A program made the translations under genes and the position numbers. Positions 25,769 to 34,023 of a stretch of 64,000 nt of DNA are shown here, in pieces (within the stretch, counting starts at the first letter, position 1; each line of letters begins with the position of its first letter). The stretch lies in the NCBI GenBank assembly GCA_047612385.1, contig JBLGAR010000001.1:1-64000 (forward strand). The letters run 5' to 3'. Under the pieces are notes generated by a model that did no database searches, was not told where the DNA came from, and was given only the letters and a program-made list of their open reading frames with translations. Source of the stretch: JBALVT01 sp047612385. Its GTDB lineage: Bacteria > Pseudomonadota > Gammaproteobacteria > Pseudomonadales > Halieaceae.

Positions 25769-26815
25769 ATGAACATCCAGCAGGCCTTGGCCTCAGTCGT
25801 CGAGGGCGAAAACCTCACTCGCGAAGAAATGGCCGCGGTCATGCGGCAGGTCATGACGGGCGAAACCACTGATTCCCAGATAGCGGGTCTGTTGGTCGCT
25901 CTGCGAATGAAAGGCGAGACCATCGATGAAATAGCCGGTGCTGCCCAAGTCATGCGCGAGCTGGCGACTCCGGTGCGCATAACGGGAGATAACCTGGTCG
26001 ATCTGGTTGGAACCGGCGGCGACGGGGCCAATCTGTTTAATGTCTCCACCGCTTCGTCTTTCGTTGTTGCAGCCTCGGGTGCAAAAGTTGCCAAGCACGG
26101 TAATCGGTCGGTTTCCAGCACTAGTGGTAGCTCTGACGTACTGGAGGAACTCGGTGTAGCTCTGGATCTAACAGCCGAGCAAGTTGGCCGTGCTATCGAA
26201 GACATTGGTATGGGCTTCATGTTTGCTCCTCTTCACCACCGTGCCATGCGCCATGCGATACGTCCCCGCAAAGAGCTGGGCATGCGAACAATATTTAACA
26301 TACTCGGCCCTTTAACCAATCCCGCCGGCGTGAAACGTCAAGTGATTGGGGTGTTCTCGGCCGACTTATGCCGACCTATGGCTGAGGTTTTGCAACTGCT
26401 TGGCAGCGAGCACGCCTTGGTGGTGCATTCGGCGGACGGTCTTGATGAGATTTCGATTGCGGCTGAAACTCTGGTCGTTGAACTCAAAGACGGTGCTATT
26501 AGCCAGTACAGCATCAGCCCCGAGGATTTTTCAATGGACCGGCAGGACTTATCGGGACTTTCTGTCAACGGAGCAAAAGAGTCGGCCGCGCTGATTCGTG
26601 GGGCTCTGTCAGGGTTCACTGATGCCCCCGCGAAAAAAGCGGCGGCGATCGTAGCCTTGAATGCAGGCGCCACCATTTACGTCAGTGGTATTGCCACTTC
26701 GCTGGCGGCGGGTGTGGCCATGGCAGAGGATTTGATCTCTACCGGACAGGCCTGGGAGAAACTCAGGGAGTTCGTCGATTTTACGCAGCTAGTGAGTGCG
26801 AATTCAGGGAAATAG
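25769..26815 (+). CDS. trpD: Anthranilate phosphoribosyltransferase
   Basis: Transfers phosphoribose from PRPP to anthranilate. The 348-residue protein shows the PRPP loop LVGTGGDGANLFNVSTA, KHGNRSVSSTSGSSDVLEELG, the MFAPLHHRAMRHAIRPRKELG anthranilate channel and RTIFNILGPLTNPA. I place the start at the ATG at 25769, with GGAG six bases upstream. A GTG at 25757 directly after trpG is also in frame. Confidence 0.97.
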   Translation: MNIQQALASVVEGENLTREEMAAVMRQVMTGETTDSQIAGLLVALRMKGETIDEIAGAAQVMRELATPVRITGDNLVDLVGTGGDGANLFNVSTASSFVVAASGAKVAKHGNRSVSSTSGSSDVLEELGVALDLTAEQVGRAIEDIGMGFMFAPLHHRAMRHAIRPRKELGMRTIFNILGPLTNPAGVKRQVIGVFSADLCRPMAEVLQLLGSEHALVVHSADGLDEISIAAETLVVELKDGAISQYSISPEDFSMDRQDLSGLSVNGAKESAALIRGALSGFTDAPAKKAAAIVALNAGATIYVSGIATSLAAGVAMAEDLISTGQAWEKLREFVDFTQLVSANSGK

Positions 26816-26816
26816 T

Positions 26817-27617
26817 ATGGCCAGTTCAACACCCACCATCTTGCGTAAAATTATTGAACGGAAATACCGGGAGGTTGCCGAGCGACGGTCAAAGCGGTCT
26901 CTGTATTCTCTGGAGCAGGAGATTGCAGAGCAGACTTCAACGCGTGGCTTCGCGGGCGCCTTAACAGCACAGCTTCAGTCCGAGCGCGCCGCCGTTATTG
27001 CAGAAGTCAAAAAGGCATCGCCTAGCAAAGGAATTATTCGCGAGGACTTTCGCCCAGCCCAGATTGCCGCCAGTTATCAAGCTGGCGGAGCCACCTGCCT
27101 GTCGGTGCTGACAGACATAGATTTCTTCCAGGGAGGTGATGAGTATTTGCGCCAGGCCCGAGCCGCCTGCGACCTACCGGTATTGCGCAAAGATTTCACG
27201 GTCGATCCCTACCAGGTGATTGAAGCCAGAGCGATAGGTGCCGATGCTGTTTTGCTAATTGTGGCGGCCTTGGAACAACGCCAAATGCTGGAGCTAGCGC
27301 AAGCTGCTGATGAGGTGGGTGTCGATGTTCTTGTTGAGGTACATGACCGAGCTGAGTTGGAGCGGGCTGCGGAATTATCGACAATCCTGCTGGGCATTAA
27401 CAACCGCGATCTACATACCTTTGACACGAATCTTAACACCACCATCGACCTGTTGCCGTATATTCCCAATGACAAATTGGTGATTACTGAAAGTGGTATT
27501 CACACCGCCGAACATATTGCATTGATGCGCGAGCATGGGGTATGCGCATTTCTAGTGGGCGAAGCTTTTATGCGCGAACCTGAACCGGGTGAGAAACTTC
27601 GTGAGATGTTCTTCTAA
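26817..27617 (+). CDS. trpC: Indole-3-glycerol phosphate synthase
   Basis: Closes the indole ring from carboxyphenylamino-deoxyribulose-5-P. The 266-residue stand-alone TrpC barrel (no TrpF fusion) has VIAEVKKASPSKGIIREDF (catalytic Lys), CLSVLTDIDFFQGG, LRKDFTVDPYQV, LGINNRDLHTF and ITESGIHTAEHI. The ATG at 26817 follows AGGGAAA and lies one base after the trpD stop. trpF, trpB and trpA are not in this window. Confidence 0.97.
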   Translation: MASSTPTILRKIIERKYREVAERRSKRSLYSLEQEIAEQTSTRGFAGALTAQLQSERAAVIAEVKKASPSKGIIREDFRPAQIAASYQAGGATCLSVLTDIDFFQGGDEYLRQARAACDLPVLRKDFTVDPYQVIEARAIGADAVLLIVAALEQRQMLELAQAADEVGVDVLVEVHDRAELERAAELSTILLGINNRDLHTFDTNLNTTIDLLPYIPNDKLVITESGIHTAEHIALMREHGVCAFLVGEAFMREPEPGEKLREMFF

Positions 27618-27647
27618 ACCCGCTGGCAGCCGGTGGTCTAGCGGGTT
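27617..27647. terminator. Hairpin between convergent trpC and crp-like gene
   Basis: AACCCGCT (27617-27624) and AGCGGGTT (27640-27647) form an 8-bp perfect stem with a 15-nt loop covering both gene ends. There is no long U-tract on either side, so terminator function is likely by position but unproven. Confidence 0.4.
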
Positions 27648-28282
27648 CCGTGAACCACCATTGTTTTTCCCGCTACGGCAACCAGGCCTTCCTGTTCGAG
27701 TGATTTCAGAACCCGTCCTGCCATTTCTCTGGAGCAGCCGACAATCTTTCCCAATTCCTGGCGCGTGACCTTAATTTGCATTCCGTCAGGATGCGTCATG
27801 GCATCGGGCTGTTTGCTTAGGTCCAGCAGGGTGTGAGCCACACGACCGGAGACGTCGACAAAGGCCAAATCTTTGAGCTTTAAGGTAGTTTGTCGAAGGC
27901 GGGCAGACATTTGTCTGGCAATGGCAAACAGGATGTCGGGGAATTGGCCGCGAATCTGATGAAAGCGCTCGTGCGTTATTTCTGCCACTTCACATTGGGT
28001 TCTGGCAATAATTTCGGCACTGCGCATTTCGCTCTCAGCGGTGAAGAGGCTCATCTCTCCAAAGAAATCTCCCGGGTTGAGGTAGCTCACAACCATTTTG
28101 TGATCTTTGTCGTCGTCATCTTCCACCATCACCGATACGGAACCTTCGAGAATGATGAACAGGGAATCGCTTTGCTCTCCTTCGCGAAGAATGACACTTT
28201 TCGATTTATGAATCTGGCGCTGGCAGTGCCTGAGAAAGCTCTCGATAGTGGGAATAGCGTTGATTATTTGGGGTTTGATCAC
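27638..28282 (-). CDS. Crp/Vfr-family cyclic-nucleotide transcriptional regulator
   Basis: A 214-residue regulator with an N-terminal cyclic-nucleotide-binding beta-roll (ILREGEQSDSLFIILEGSVSV; FGEMSLF and MRSAEIIA, the Glu and Arg-Ser positions that bind cAMP). A dimer helix (ARQMSARLRQTT) and a C-terminal winged HTH (TRQELGKIVGCSREMAGRVLK) follow. Size, sequence and position after trpC point to the Vfr/Crp orthologue of Pseudomonas, which controls virulence and carbon genes there. The DDDDKD acidic insert is a local variation. It diverges from an osmC-like gene. Confidence 0.9.
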   Translation of the reverse strand: MIKPQIINAIPTIESFLRHCQRQIHKSKSVILREGEQSDSLFIILEGSVSVMVEDDDDKDHKMVVSYLNPGDFFGEMSLFTAESEMRSAEIIARTQCEVAEITHERFHQIRGQFPDILFAIARQMSARLRQTTLKLKDLAFVDVSGRVAHTLLDLSKQPDAMTHPDGMQIKVTRQELGKIVGCSREMAGRVLKSLEQEGLVAVAGKTMVVHGTR

Positions 28283-28433
28283 CCTGTGTGCTCCCGATTT
28301 GTGGTTTGTAGTTTTTTGATGATTCTACCGCAGGAACGCCGCAAGTAAAACGGTACTTGTTGTGCTAAAGTTTTCGCCCCACGGGCCGATGGCAACCGGG
28401 GTTAATAGAACGCAGTCAGGGGATATTTAAGCG

Positions 28434-28859
28434 ATGAAAGCAACGGTAAAGTGGATGGATGGCGCCATGTTTGTGGGTGAATCCGGAAGTGGACATACAG
28501 TGGTCATGGACGGTCCTGAAGACCTCGGAGGCCGCAATATGGGTGTCAGGCCGATGGAGGCTCTGTTGCTGGGTGTAGGTGGTTGTGCCATTTATGACGT
28601 CTTGAGTATGCTTAAAAAGTCCCGTCAGCAGGTGGTCGACTGCCGCGTAGAGGTGCAGGCTGAGAGGGCTGACGCAGTTCCCGCAGTGTTTACCAGTATC
28701 AACCTGAACTTTATTGTCACCGGTCGTGCTCTCAAAGAAACTCAAGTGAAGCGCGCCGTTGAGTTATCTGCGGAGAAGTACTGCTCGGCTTCAATTATGC
28801 TCGGCGCGGCTGGAGTGGAAATGAGTCACAGCTATGAGATTGTTGAAACTGAGGCTTAG
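28434..28859 (+). CDS. OsmC family protein
   Basis: A 141-residue OsmC/YhfA-type protein. The two redox cysteines of the family are visible: one in LLLGVGGCAIYDVLSML and one in EKYCSASIMLG. They act in thiol-dependent reduction of organic peroxides in characterised members. Pseudomonas has a similar gene between vfr and coq7, so the neighbourhood is ancestral. The stop codon overlaps the coq7 stop on the other strand. Confidence 0.87.
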   Translation: MKATVKWMDGAMFVGESGSGHTVVMDGPEDLGGRNMGVRPMEALLLGVGGCAIYDVLSMLKKSRQQVVDCRVEVQAERADAVPAVFTSINLNFIVTGRALKETQVKRAVELSAEKYCSASIMLGAAGVEMSHSYEIVETEA

Positions 28860-29500
28860 ATTCGGTAACTACTTTTGGTCATAAGCTGCGAAACCGCGGC
28901 CATGATGTTTTTAACAGGCCCGGGCAATTCAGCTCCGCCCGCCGCTAGCGCTTTTTCACCGTGGTGTTGCTCGTCTTTCAACATTTGCTGGAGAATAAGC
29001 TGAGATTTTCGATCTTCTTCGGGCAGGCTTTTAAGGTGATCCTTCAGATGGTTACAGACCCTCTCTTCGGTGGCTGCAACAAAACCCAGGCTCCACTTGT
29101 CGCCAATGGCACCGGCTGCGGCACCGAGCGCGAAGGATAGACCGTACCAGGCGGGATTCAATACGCTGGTATGGCTGTCGAGTTGGTCCAGACGCTCCTC
29201 GCACCACAGCAGGTGATCAATTTCTTCCTGCGCTGACTGCTGCATATCTTCGCGCACTTCGGGAAGCTTTGCGGTTAGCGCCTGGCCCTGATACAGCGCC
29301 TGAGCGCAAACTTCTCCGGTGTGATTGACTCGCATCAAACCCGCAATATGTCTGCGTTGTTCGGTGTCTAGTTCTGCTTCGCTGTGGCCTTCGGCGGGGG
29401 AGCGGCGCTCGGCCTGGTGGCCACTATTGCTGAGCGTGCGCAATACCGAATCGGCTTCGCCTATGAGTCTATCCAGCATTGAAAGTTGTCGTTCGCGCAT
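28856..29500 (-). CDS. coq7: 2-nonaprenyl-3-methyl-6-methoxy-1,4-benzoquinol hydroxylase Coq7
   Basis: Di-iron hydroxylase of ubiquinone synthesis (the C6 hydroxylation done by UbiF in E. coli). The 214-residue protein has the ferritin-like ligand pattern: RVNHTGEVCAQALYQ, EEIDHLLWCEERL, ATEERVCNHL and DEQHHGEKA. A glycine/alanine-rich membrane-associating helix (YGLSFALGAAAGAIGD) lies between. Start placed at the ATG at 29500; an upstream in-frame start would run into purD. Confidence 0.93.
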   Translation of the reverse strand: MRERQLSMLDRLIGEADSVLRTLSNSGHQAERRSPAEGHSEAELDTEQRRHIAGLMRVNHTGEVCAQALYQGQALTAKLPEVREDMQQSAQEEIDHLLWCEERLDQLDSHTSVLNPAWYGLSFALGAAAGAIGDKWSLGFVAATEERVCNHLKDHLKSLPEEDRKSQLILQQMLKDEQHHGEKALAAGGAELPGPVKNIMAAVSQLMTKSSYRI

Positions 29501-29516
29501 AGTGCTAATATCTTGC

Positions 29517-30818
29517 TTAGTTGTCCTGACGACTCTGACTATAGCGCTGTATTGCGCGCCAGCCAATATCCCGACGTAAGATCATACCTTCCCAGCTGAT
29601 TTTGTCTGCAGCCTGATAGCAATCTTTTTGGGCAGTAGCGATACAGTCCCCCAGTGCTGTCACGCACAACACTCGGCCTCCACTGGTGACAAGTTCTTCC
29701 CCCGAGGCGGAGGTGCCCGCATGGAAGACTTTGATATTGTCGTTTTGGGGCGCATCCAGCCCGCTGATGGTGGCGCCTTTATCGTAGCTTGCCGGATAGC
29801 CACCGGCTGCTAATACAACGCCGATGGCACAGCGATCGTCCCACTGGGCCTGCGCCTGATCCAGCTTGCCATCGAGTGCCTGCAGGCAGAGATCCACGAG
29901 ATCCGATTTCAGTCGAACCATAATAGGCTGTGTTTCCGGGTCGCCAAAACGGCAGTTGTACTCGATGACTTTTGGTTCGCCCGCCGCCGAAATCATGAGG
30001 CCAGCGTAGAGAAAGCCTGTATAGGCATTGCCCTCTGCCGCCATCGCGCGCACCGTCGGCAGAATAACTTCATCCATGACGCGCTGGTGCACCTGCTGAT
30101 CCACAACAGGTGCAGGGGAGTACGCACCCATGCCGCCAGTATTGGGCCCGGTGTCGCCTTCGCCAATGCGTTTGTGATCCTGGCTGGTAGCCATCGCCAA
30201 TACGTTCTCGCCGTCTACCATAACAATGAAGCTAGCCTCTTCGCCTTCGAGAAATTCCTCGATAACCACGCGGCATCCAGCTTCGCCAAAACTATTTCCA
30301 GATAACATATCGGTAACAGCCGTTTCTGCCTGCTCCATTGTTTCTGCAACGATGACACCCTTACCAGCGGCAAGGCCATCGGCCTTTACGACGATAGGGG
30401 CGCCGTGCTTTCGCAAATAGGCCAAGGCTGGTTCGACTTCAGTAAAGTTGCCGTAGCTTCCTGTGGGTATATTGTTTCTCGCCAGAAAGTCTTTGGTAAA
30501 GGCTTTAGAGCCTTCGAGCTGAGCGGCTCCCTTGCGCGGGCCAAAGCACGGCAGTGCGCGAGTCTCGAAGTAGTCGACGATACCTTCTACTAGCGGGACT
30601 TCCGGACCGACGATTGTGAGGCCGACATTATTTCTTTCAGCAAAATCTGCCAAAGCTGTGAAATCCAGACCATCGATGGGAATGTTTTCAATGCCTGCTT
30701 CGCCGGCCGTGCCTGCATTCCCAGGAGCGACGTACACGGTTTCAACATCCGCCGATTGCGCTGCCTTCCAGGCCAGGGCGTGTTCTCGGCCACCACTGCC
30801 AATAATCAGAATATTCAT
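29517..30818 (-). CDS. purD: Phosphoribosylamine-glycine ligase PurD
   Basis: ATP-dependent joining of glycine to phosphoribosylamine, step 2 of purine synthesis. The 433-residue ATP-grasp enzyme starts ILIIGSGGREHALAWKA, has the grasp loops IVVKADGLAAGKGVIVA and IEEFLEGEEASFIVMVDG, and NTGGMGAYSP and VIEYNCRFGDPETQ. It overlaps the purH stop by one base; purH-purD is a common operon. Confidence 0.97.
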   Translation of the reverse strand: MNILIIGSGGREHALAWKAAQSADVETVYVAPGNAGTAGEAGIENIPIDGLDFTALADFAERNNVGLTIVGPEVPLVEGIVDYFETRALPCFGPRKGAAQLEGSKAFTKDFLARNNIPTGSYGNFTEVEPALAYLRKHGAPIVVKADGLAAGKGVIVAETMEQAETAVTDMLSGNSFGEAGCRVVIEEFLEGEEASFIVMVDGENVLAMATSQDHKRIGEGDTGPNTGGMGAYSPAPVVDQQVHQRVMDEVILPTVRAMAAEGNAYTGFLYAGLMISAAGEPKVIEYNCRFGDPETQPIMVRLKSDLVDLCLQALDGKLDQAQAQWDDRCAIGVVLAAGGYPASYDKGATISGLDAPQNDNIKVFHAGTSASGEELVTSGGRVLCVTALGDCIATAQKDCYQAADKISWEGMILRRDIGWRAIQRYSQSRQDN

Positions 30819-32392
30819 CAGTGACGGAAATGTCGCATGCCGGTATAAACCATCGCCATACCGTGCTCGTCGGCAGCTGCAACGACTTCATCGTCGCGCA
30901 TTGAGCCTCCGGGTTGTATCACTGCGGCAATACCGGCTTGCCCTGCGTTGTCGATACCATCGCGAAAGGGGAAGAAGGCGTCTGATGCCATGACGGAACC
31001 GCGAACCTCTAGGCCCGCATGCTCGGCTTTAATCCCGGCAATGCGAGCAGAGTTAATCCGGCTCATCTGGCCTGCACCCACACCTACGGTTTGGCCATTA
31101 TTGGCATAAACGATCGCGTTTGATTTTACGAACTTGGCGACCTTCCAGGCGAACAACAGATCTTCTAACTGAGCAGGAGTAGGCTGTACCTTGCTGACGA
31201 TTTTGAGATCAGCTAGCCCGACCATGCCCATGTCTCGGTCCTGAATCAGCAAGCCGCCATTGACGCGTTTGTAATCAAGGGCTGGGCCAGATGCGGTCCA
31301 CTCGCCGCAGGCTAGTAGTCGAAGGTTTTTCTTTGCAGCGATTATCGCAATCGCAGCGTCGCTCACCGTGGGGGCGATAATGACTTCGACAAACTGGCGC
31401 TCGACGATGGCGGCGGCGGTGGTGGCATCCAGCTCTCTGTTAAAAGCGATGATTCCGCCAAATGCAGACTCAGGATCAGTAGCAAAGGCGAGATCATAGG
31501 CTTCGCCAATACTATTGGCGACCGCCACCCCACAGGGGTTGGCGTGTTTTACGATGACACAGGCGGGGACATCGAAGTTCTTAACACATTCCAGTGCAGC
31601 GTCAGTGTCGGCTACGTTGTTGTAAGACAGCTCTTTGCCCTGCAGCTGTTTGGCGGTGGCTATGCCAGCCTCTGCAGGTTTGGATTCTACGTAGAAAGCA
31701 GCCGCCTGATGGGGGTTCTCTCCGTAGCGCATTTCCTGAACCTTATTGAACTGCGTGTTGAAGGTGCGCGGGAAGTTTTCGCTACCACCGGGCACCAACT
31801 TGCCAAAATGATTGGCAATCGCGCCGTCGTAAGCAGCGGTGTGTTCATAAGCTTTGATAGCAAGATTGAAGCGGGTTTCCAGAGCGGTTGCGCCGCTGTT
31901 AGCCTGCATTTCACCGAGTACTTCGCTGTAGTCTGAGGCGTTGACAACAATGTTCACGAAACGATGATTCTTAGCTGCGGCGCGAACCATCGTGGGCCCG
32001 CCTATATCAATATTCTCAACCGCATCTTCGAGTGTGCAGCCGGGTTTGGCTACCGTGGCCTCAAAGGGATACAAATTCACCACTACCATGTCGATTGCAT
32101 CGATGTCGTATTCTTTCATTACCTCATCATCTTGCCCGCGGCGGGCCAGAATTCCCCCGTGTACCTTGGGGTGGAGAGTTTTTACCCGGCCGTCCATCAT
32201 TTCTGGAAAGCCGGTGTAGTCGGCAACTTCAGTGACTTGCAGTCCCCCCTCACTGAGCAGGCGATAAGTGCCGCCTGTTGAGAGCAGCGCTACACCCATT
32301 TCCGCCAGAGCGGTGGCGAACTCGAGAATGCCAGATTTGTCGGATACGCTGATTAATGCGCGGTTTACTTTCACTAGATTAGGAGCGGTCAT
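30818..32392 (-). CDS. purH: Bifunctional AICAR transformylase/IMP cyclohydrolase PurH
   Basis: Catalyses the last two steps of IMP synthesis. The 524-residue protein has the N-terminal MGS-like cyclohydrolase domain (ALISVSDKSGILEFA; FPEMMDGRVKTLHPKVHGG). The transformylase domain has MRYGENPHQAAAFY, the catalytic KHANPCGVA and SDAFFPFRDGIDNA. Length equals the E. coli enzyme (529). It lies 42 bp after fis; I saw no riboswitch-like element in that gap. Confidence 0.97.
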   Translation of the reverse strand: MTAPNLVKVNRALISVSDKSGILEFATALAEMGVALLSTGGTYRLLSEGGLQVTEVADYTGFPEMMDGRVKTLHPKVHGGILARRGQDDEVMKEYDIDAIDMVVVNLYPFEATVAKPGCTLEDAVENIDIGGPTMVRAAAKNHRFVNIVVNASDYSEVLGEMQANSGATALETRFNLAIKAYEHTAAYDGAIANHFGKLVPGGSENFPRTFNTQFNKVQEMRYGENPHQAAAFYVESKPAEAGIATAKQLQGKELSYNNVADTDAALECVKNFDVPACVIVKHANPCGVAVANSIGEAYDLAFATDPESAFGGIIAFNRELDATTAAAIVERQFVEVIIAPTVSDAAIAIIAAKKNLRLLACGEWTASGPALDYKRVNGGLLIQDRDMGMVGLADLKIVSKVQPTPAQLEDLLFAWKVAKFVKSNAIVYANNGQTVGVGAGQMSRINSARIAGIKAEHAGLEVRGSVMASDAFFPFRDGIDNAGQAGIAAVIQPGGSMRDDEVVAAADEHGMAMVYTGMRHFRH

Positions 32393-32434
32393 CAGAGCTT
32401 GCGTGCCTTTATAGAGGTGAGAATTTTTTGGTGA

Positions 32435-32767
32435 TTAATCTTGATCTTTGCCGATCAACTTGTATTGCTTGAGTTTTTTACGCAAGGTTCCGCGATTCAG
32501 GCCTAGCATGATGGAGGCCTTGGTTTGGTTGTTGCGGGTGTATTTCATGATTTCAGTGAGCAGAGGCGCTTCTATTTCGGCCAGCACCATCGGGTAAACA
32601 TCCGTCGCCAATTGTCCGTCTAGCTCCTTCAAATATTGCTGCATGGCAATAGTGACAGCGTCGCGCAAATTATCTCCGTGCTTGAATTGCTCCTGTGCCT
32701 CTTCGCCACTGCCGGCTGGGGTATCGCTGGGCTCTTGTGTGTTTGTCAGGAGTTCCGTTCTTGTCAT
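32435..32767 (-). CDS. fis: DNA-binding protein Fis
   Basis: Nucleoid-associated DNA-bending protein that activates rRNA promoters and modulates recombination. The 110-residue protein has a variable Glu-rich N-terminus and the typical C-terminal four-helix part ending in the HTH TKASIMLGLNRGTLRKKLKQY. The start overlaps the dusB stop by 4 nt, reproducing the conserved dusB-fis operon. Confidence 0.96.
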   Translation of the reverse strand: MTRTELLTNTQEPSDTPAGSGEEAQEQFKHGDNLRDAVTIAMQQYLKELDGQLATDVYPMVLAEIEAPLLTEIMKYTRNNQTKASIMLGLNRGTLRKKLKQYKLIGKDQD

Positions 32768-33765
32768 GCCGCCATTACCTCATTAAATCTGTGCTGGAAG
32801 AAGTGATTGATAAACCGTTTTTGTTCGGCGGCCATCGTCAGCGCGTTAAACGTTCGGCGATAGCCAATGTGCTGCTCTGGGTCGTTTGAAGGTATTTTCT
32901 GTAAGTACCACGAAAGGTGCTTGCGTGCGATTCGCACGCCCATGAACTCGCCGTAAAACGCATGGAGTTCTTCAACATGGCGCAGTATCAAGGCGCGCTG
33001 TTGTTCTTGAGAGGGGGCCTCTGCGGTGAGCCCAGTTTCCAGTTTGTGGGCTATCTGCCCACACAGCCAGGGTTGTCCCTGAGCAGCTCTGCCAATCATG
33101 ATGCCGGCGGCGCCGGTGTGGGCGAGAACCGCAGCTGCCTGGTCGGCTGTGGTGATGTCGCCGTTGGCGTAAATGGGAAATTCCGTCGCCTCGACAATCT
33201 GCGCGATGGTGTCGTATTCAGCGTCGCCACGGAATGCGCAGGCGCGACTTCGACCGTGTACTGCTAAAGCGCTGATCCCTGATTGCTCGGCAATACGCGC
33301 AATAGTGACGCCATTGCGAGATTCCGGGCTGGTCCCCGTGCGAATTTTCAGCGTAACCGGAACCTCAACCGCCGCGACTACGGCCTCAAGAATGGAGCGC
33401 ACTAATGGCTCATCTTGCAGCAGGGCGGAGCCGGCCGCTTTGCGACAGACCTTCTTTGCCGGGCAGCCCATATTGATGTCGATGATCTGCGCTCCACGCG
33501 TCACATTAAACTGCGCGGCTTCGGCCATCTGTTGCGGATCGTTACCGGCGATTTGCACTGAGCGCGGCTCAACTTCTCCGTCGTGGCGAGAGCGCAACAG
33601 CGTTTTATTTGTATCGCGTAATTTTGGATTGCAGCTGATCATCTCGGACACTACCAATCCAGCACCCAGCTCGCGACAAAGACGGCGAAAGGGTAGGTCG
33701 GTCACTCCTGCCATCGGTGCCAGTGCCACGCGATTTGGGAGCTTGTAGGGTCCGATTTCAATCAT
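32764..33765 (-). CDS. dusB: tRNA-dihydrouridine synthase DusB
   Basis: FMN-dependent reduction of uridines in the tRNA D-loop. The 333-residue barrel begins with IGPYKLPNRVALAPMAGVTD, has VQIAGNDP, the catalytic Cys region INMGCPAKKVCRKAAGSALL, VTLKIRTGTSPESRN and IMIGRAAQGQPWL. The dusB-fis order is the one that in enterics couples Fis to translation of dusB. Confidence 0.96.
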   Translation of the reverse strand: MIEIGPYKLPNRVALAPMAGVTDLPFRRLCRELGAGLVVSEMISCNPKLRDTNKTLLRSRHDGEVEPRSVQIAGNDPQQMAEAAQFNVTRGAQIIDINMGCPAKKVCRKAAGSALLQDEPLVRSILEAVVAAVEVPVTLKIRTGTSPESRNGVTIARIAEQSGISALAVHGRSRACAFRGDAEYDTIAQIVEATEFPIYANGDITTADQAAAVLAHTGAAGIMIGRAAQGQPWLCGQIAHKLETGLTAEAPSQEQQRALILRHVEELHAFYGEFMGVRIARKHLSWYLQKIPSNDPEQHIGYRRTFNALTMAAEQKRFINHFFQHRFNEVMAA

Positions 33766-34023
33766 GGAAAATTATCAGAAGATGGCCGAAAAAAGAGGCG
33801 GTATGATACTCGACCCCCCGCACAGGGGAAAGCAAATCTGTGCAAAAAATCGTCTATTGCCGAGGTGGCTCGCGCCTTTACAAAATTCATCTGGCTAGTG
33901 CGGAATGCCCCGATGAAACCCGCGCGTACTTGCGTCGGTGCTACTGTCCGGTGTTATCAGTTAAGATTGTTTCCGCAAGGTCTACTAAGATAATTATTAC
34001 GCGGCTCACAGGACACTCGATTT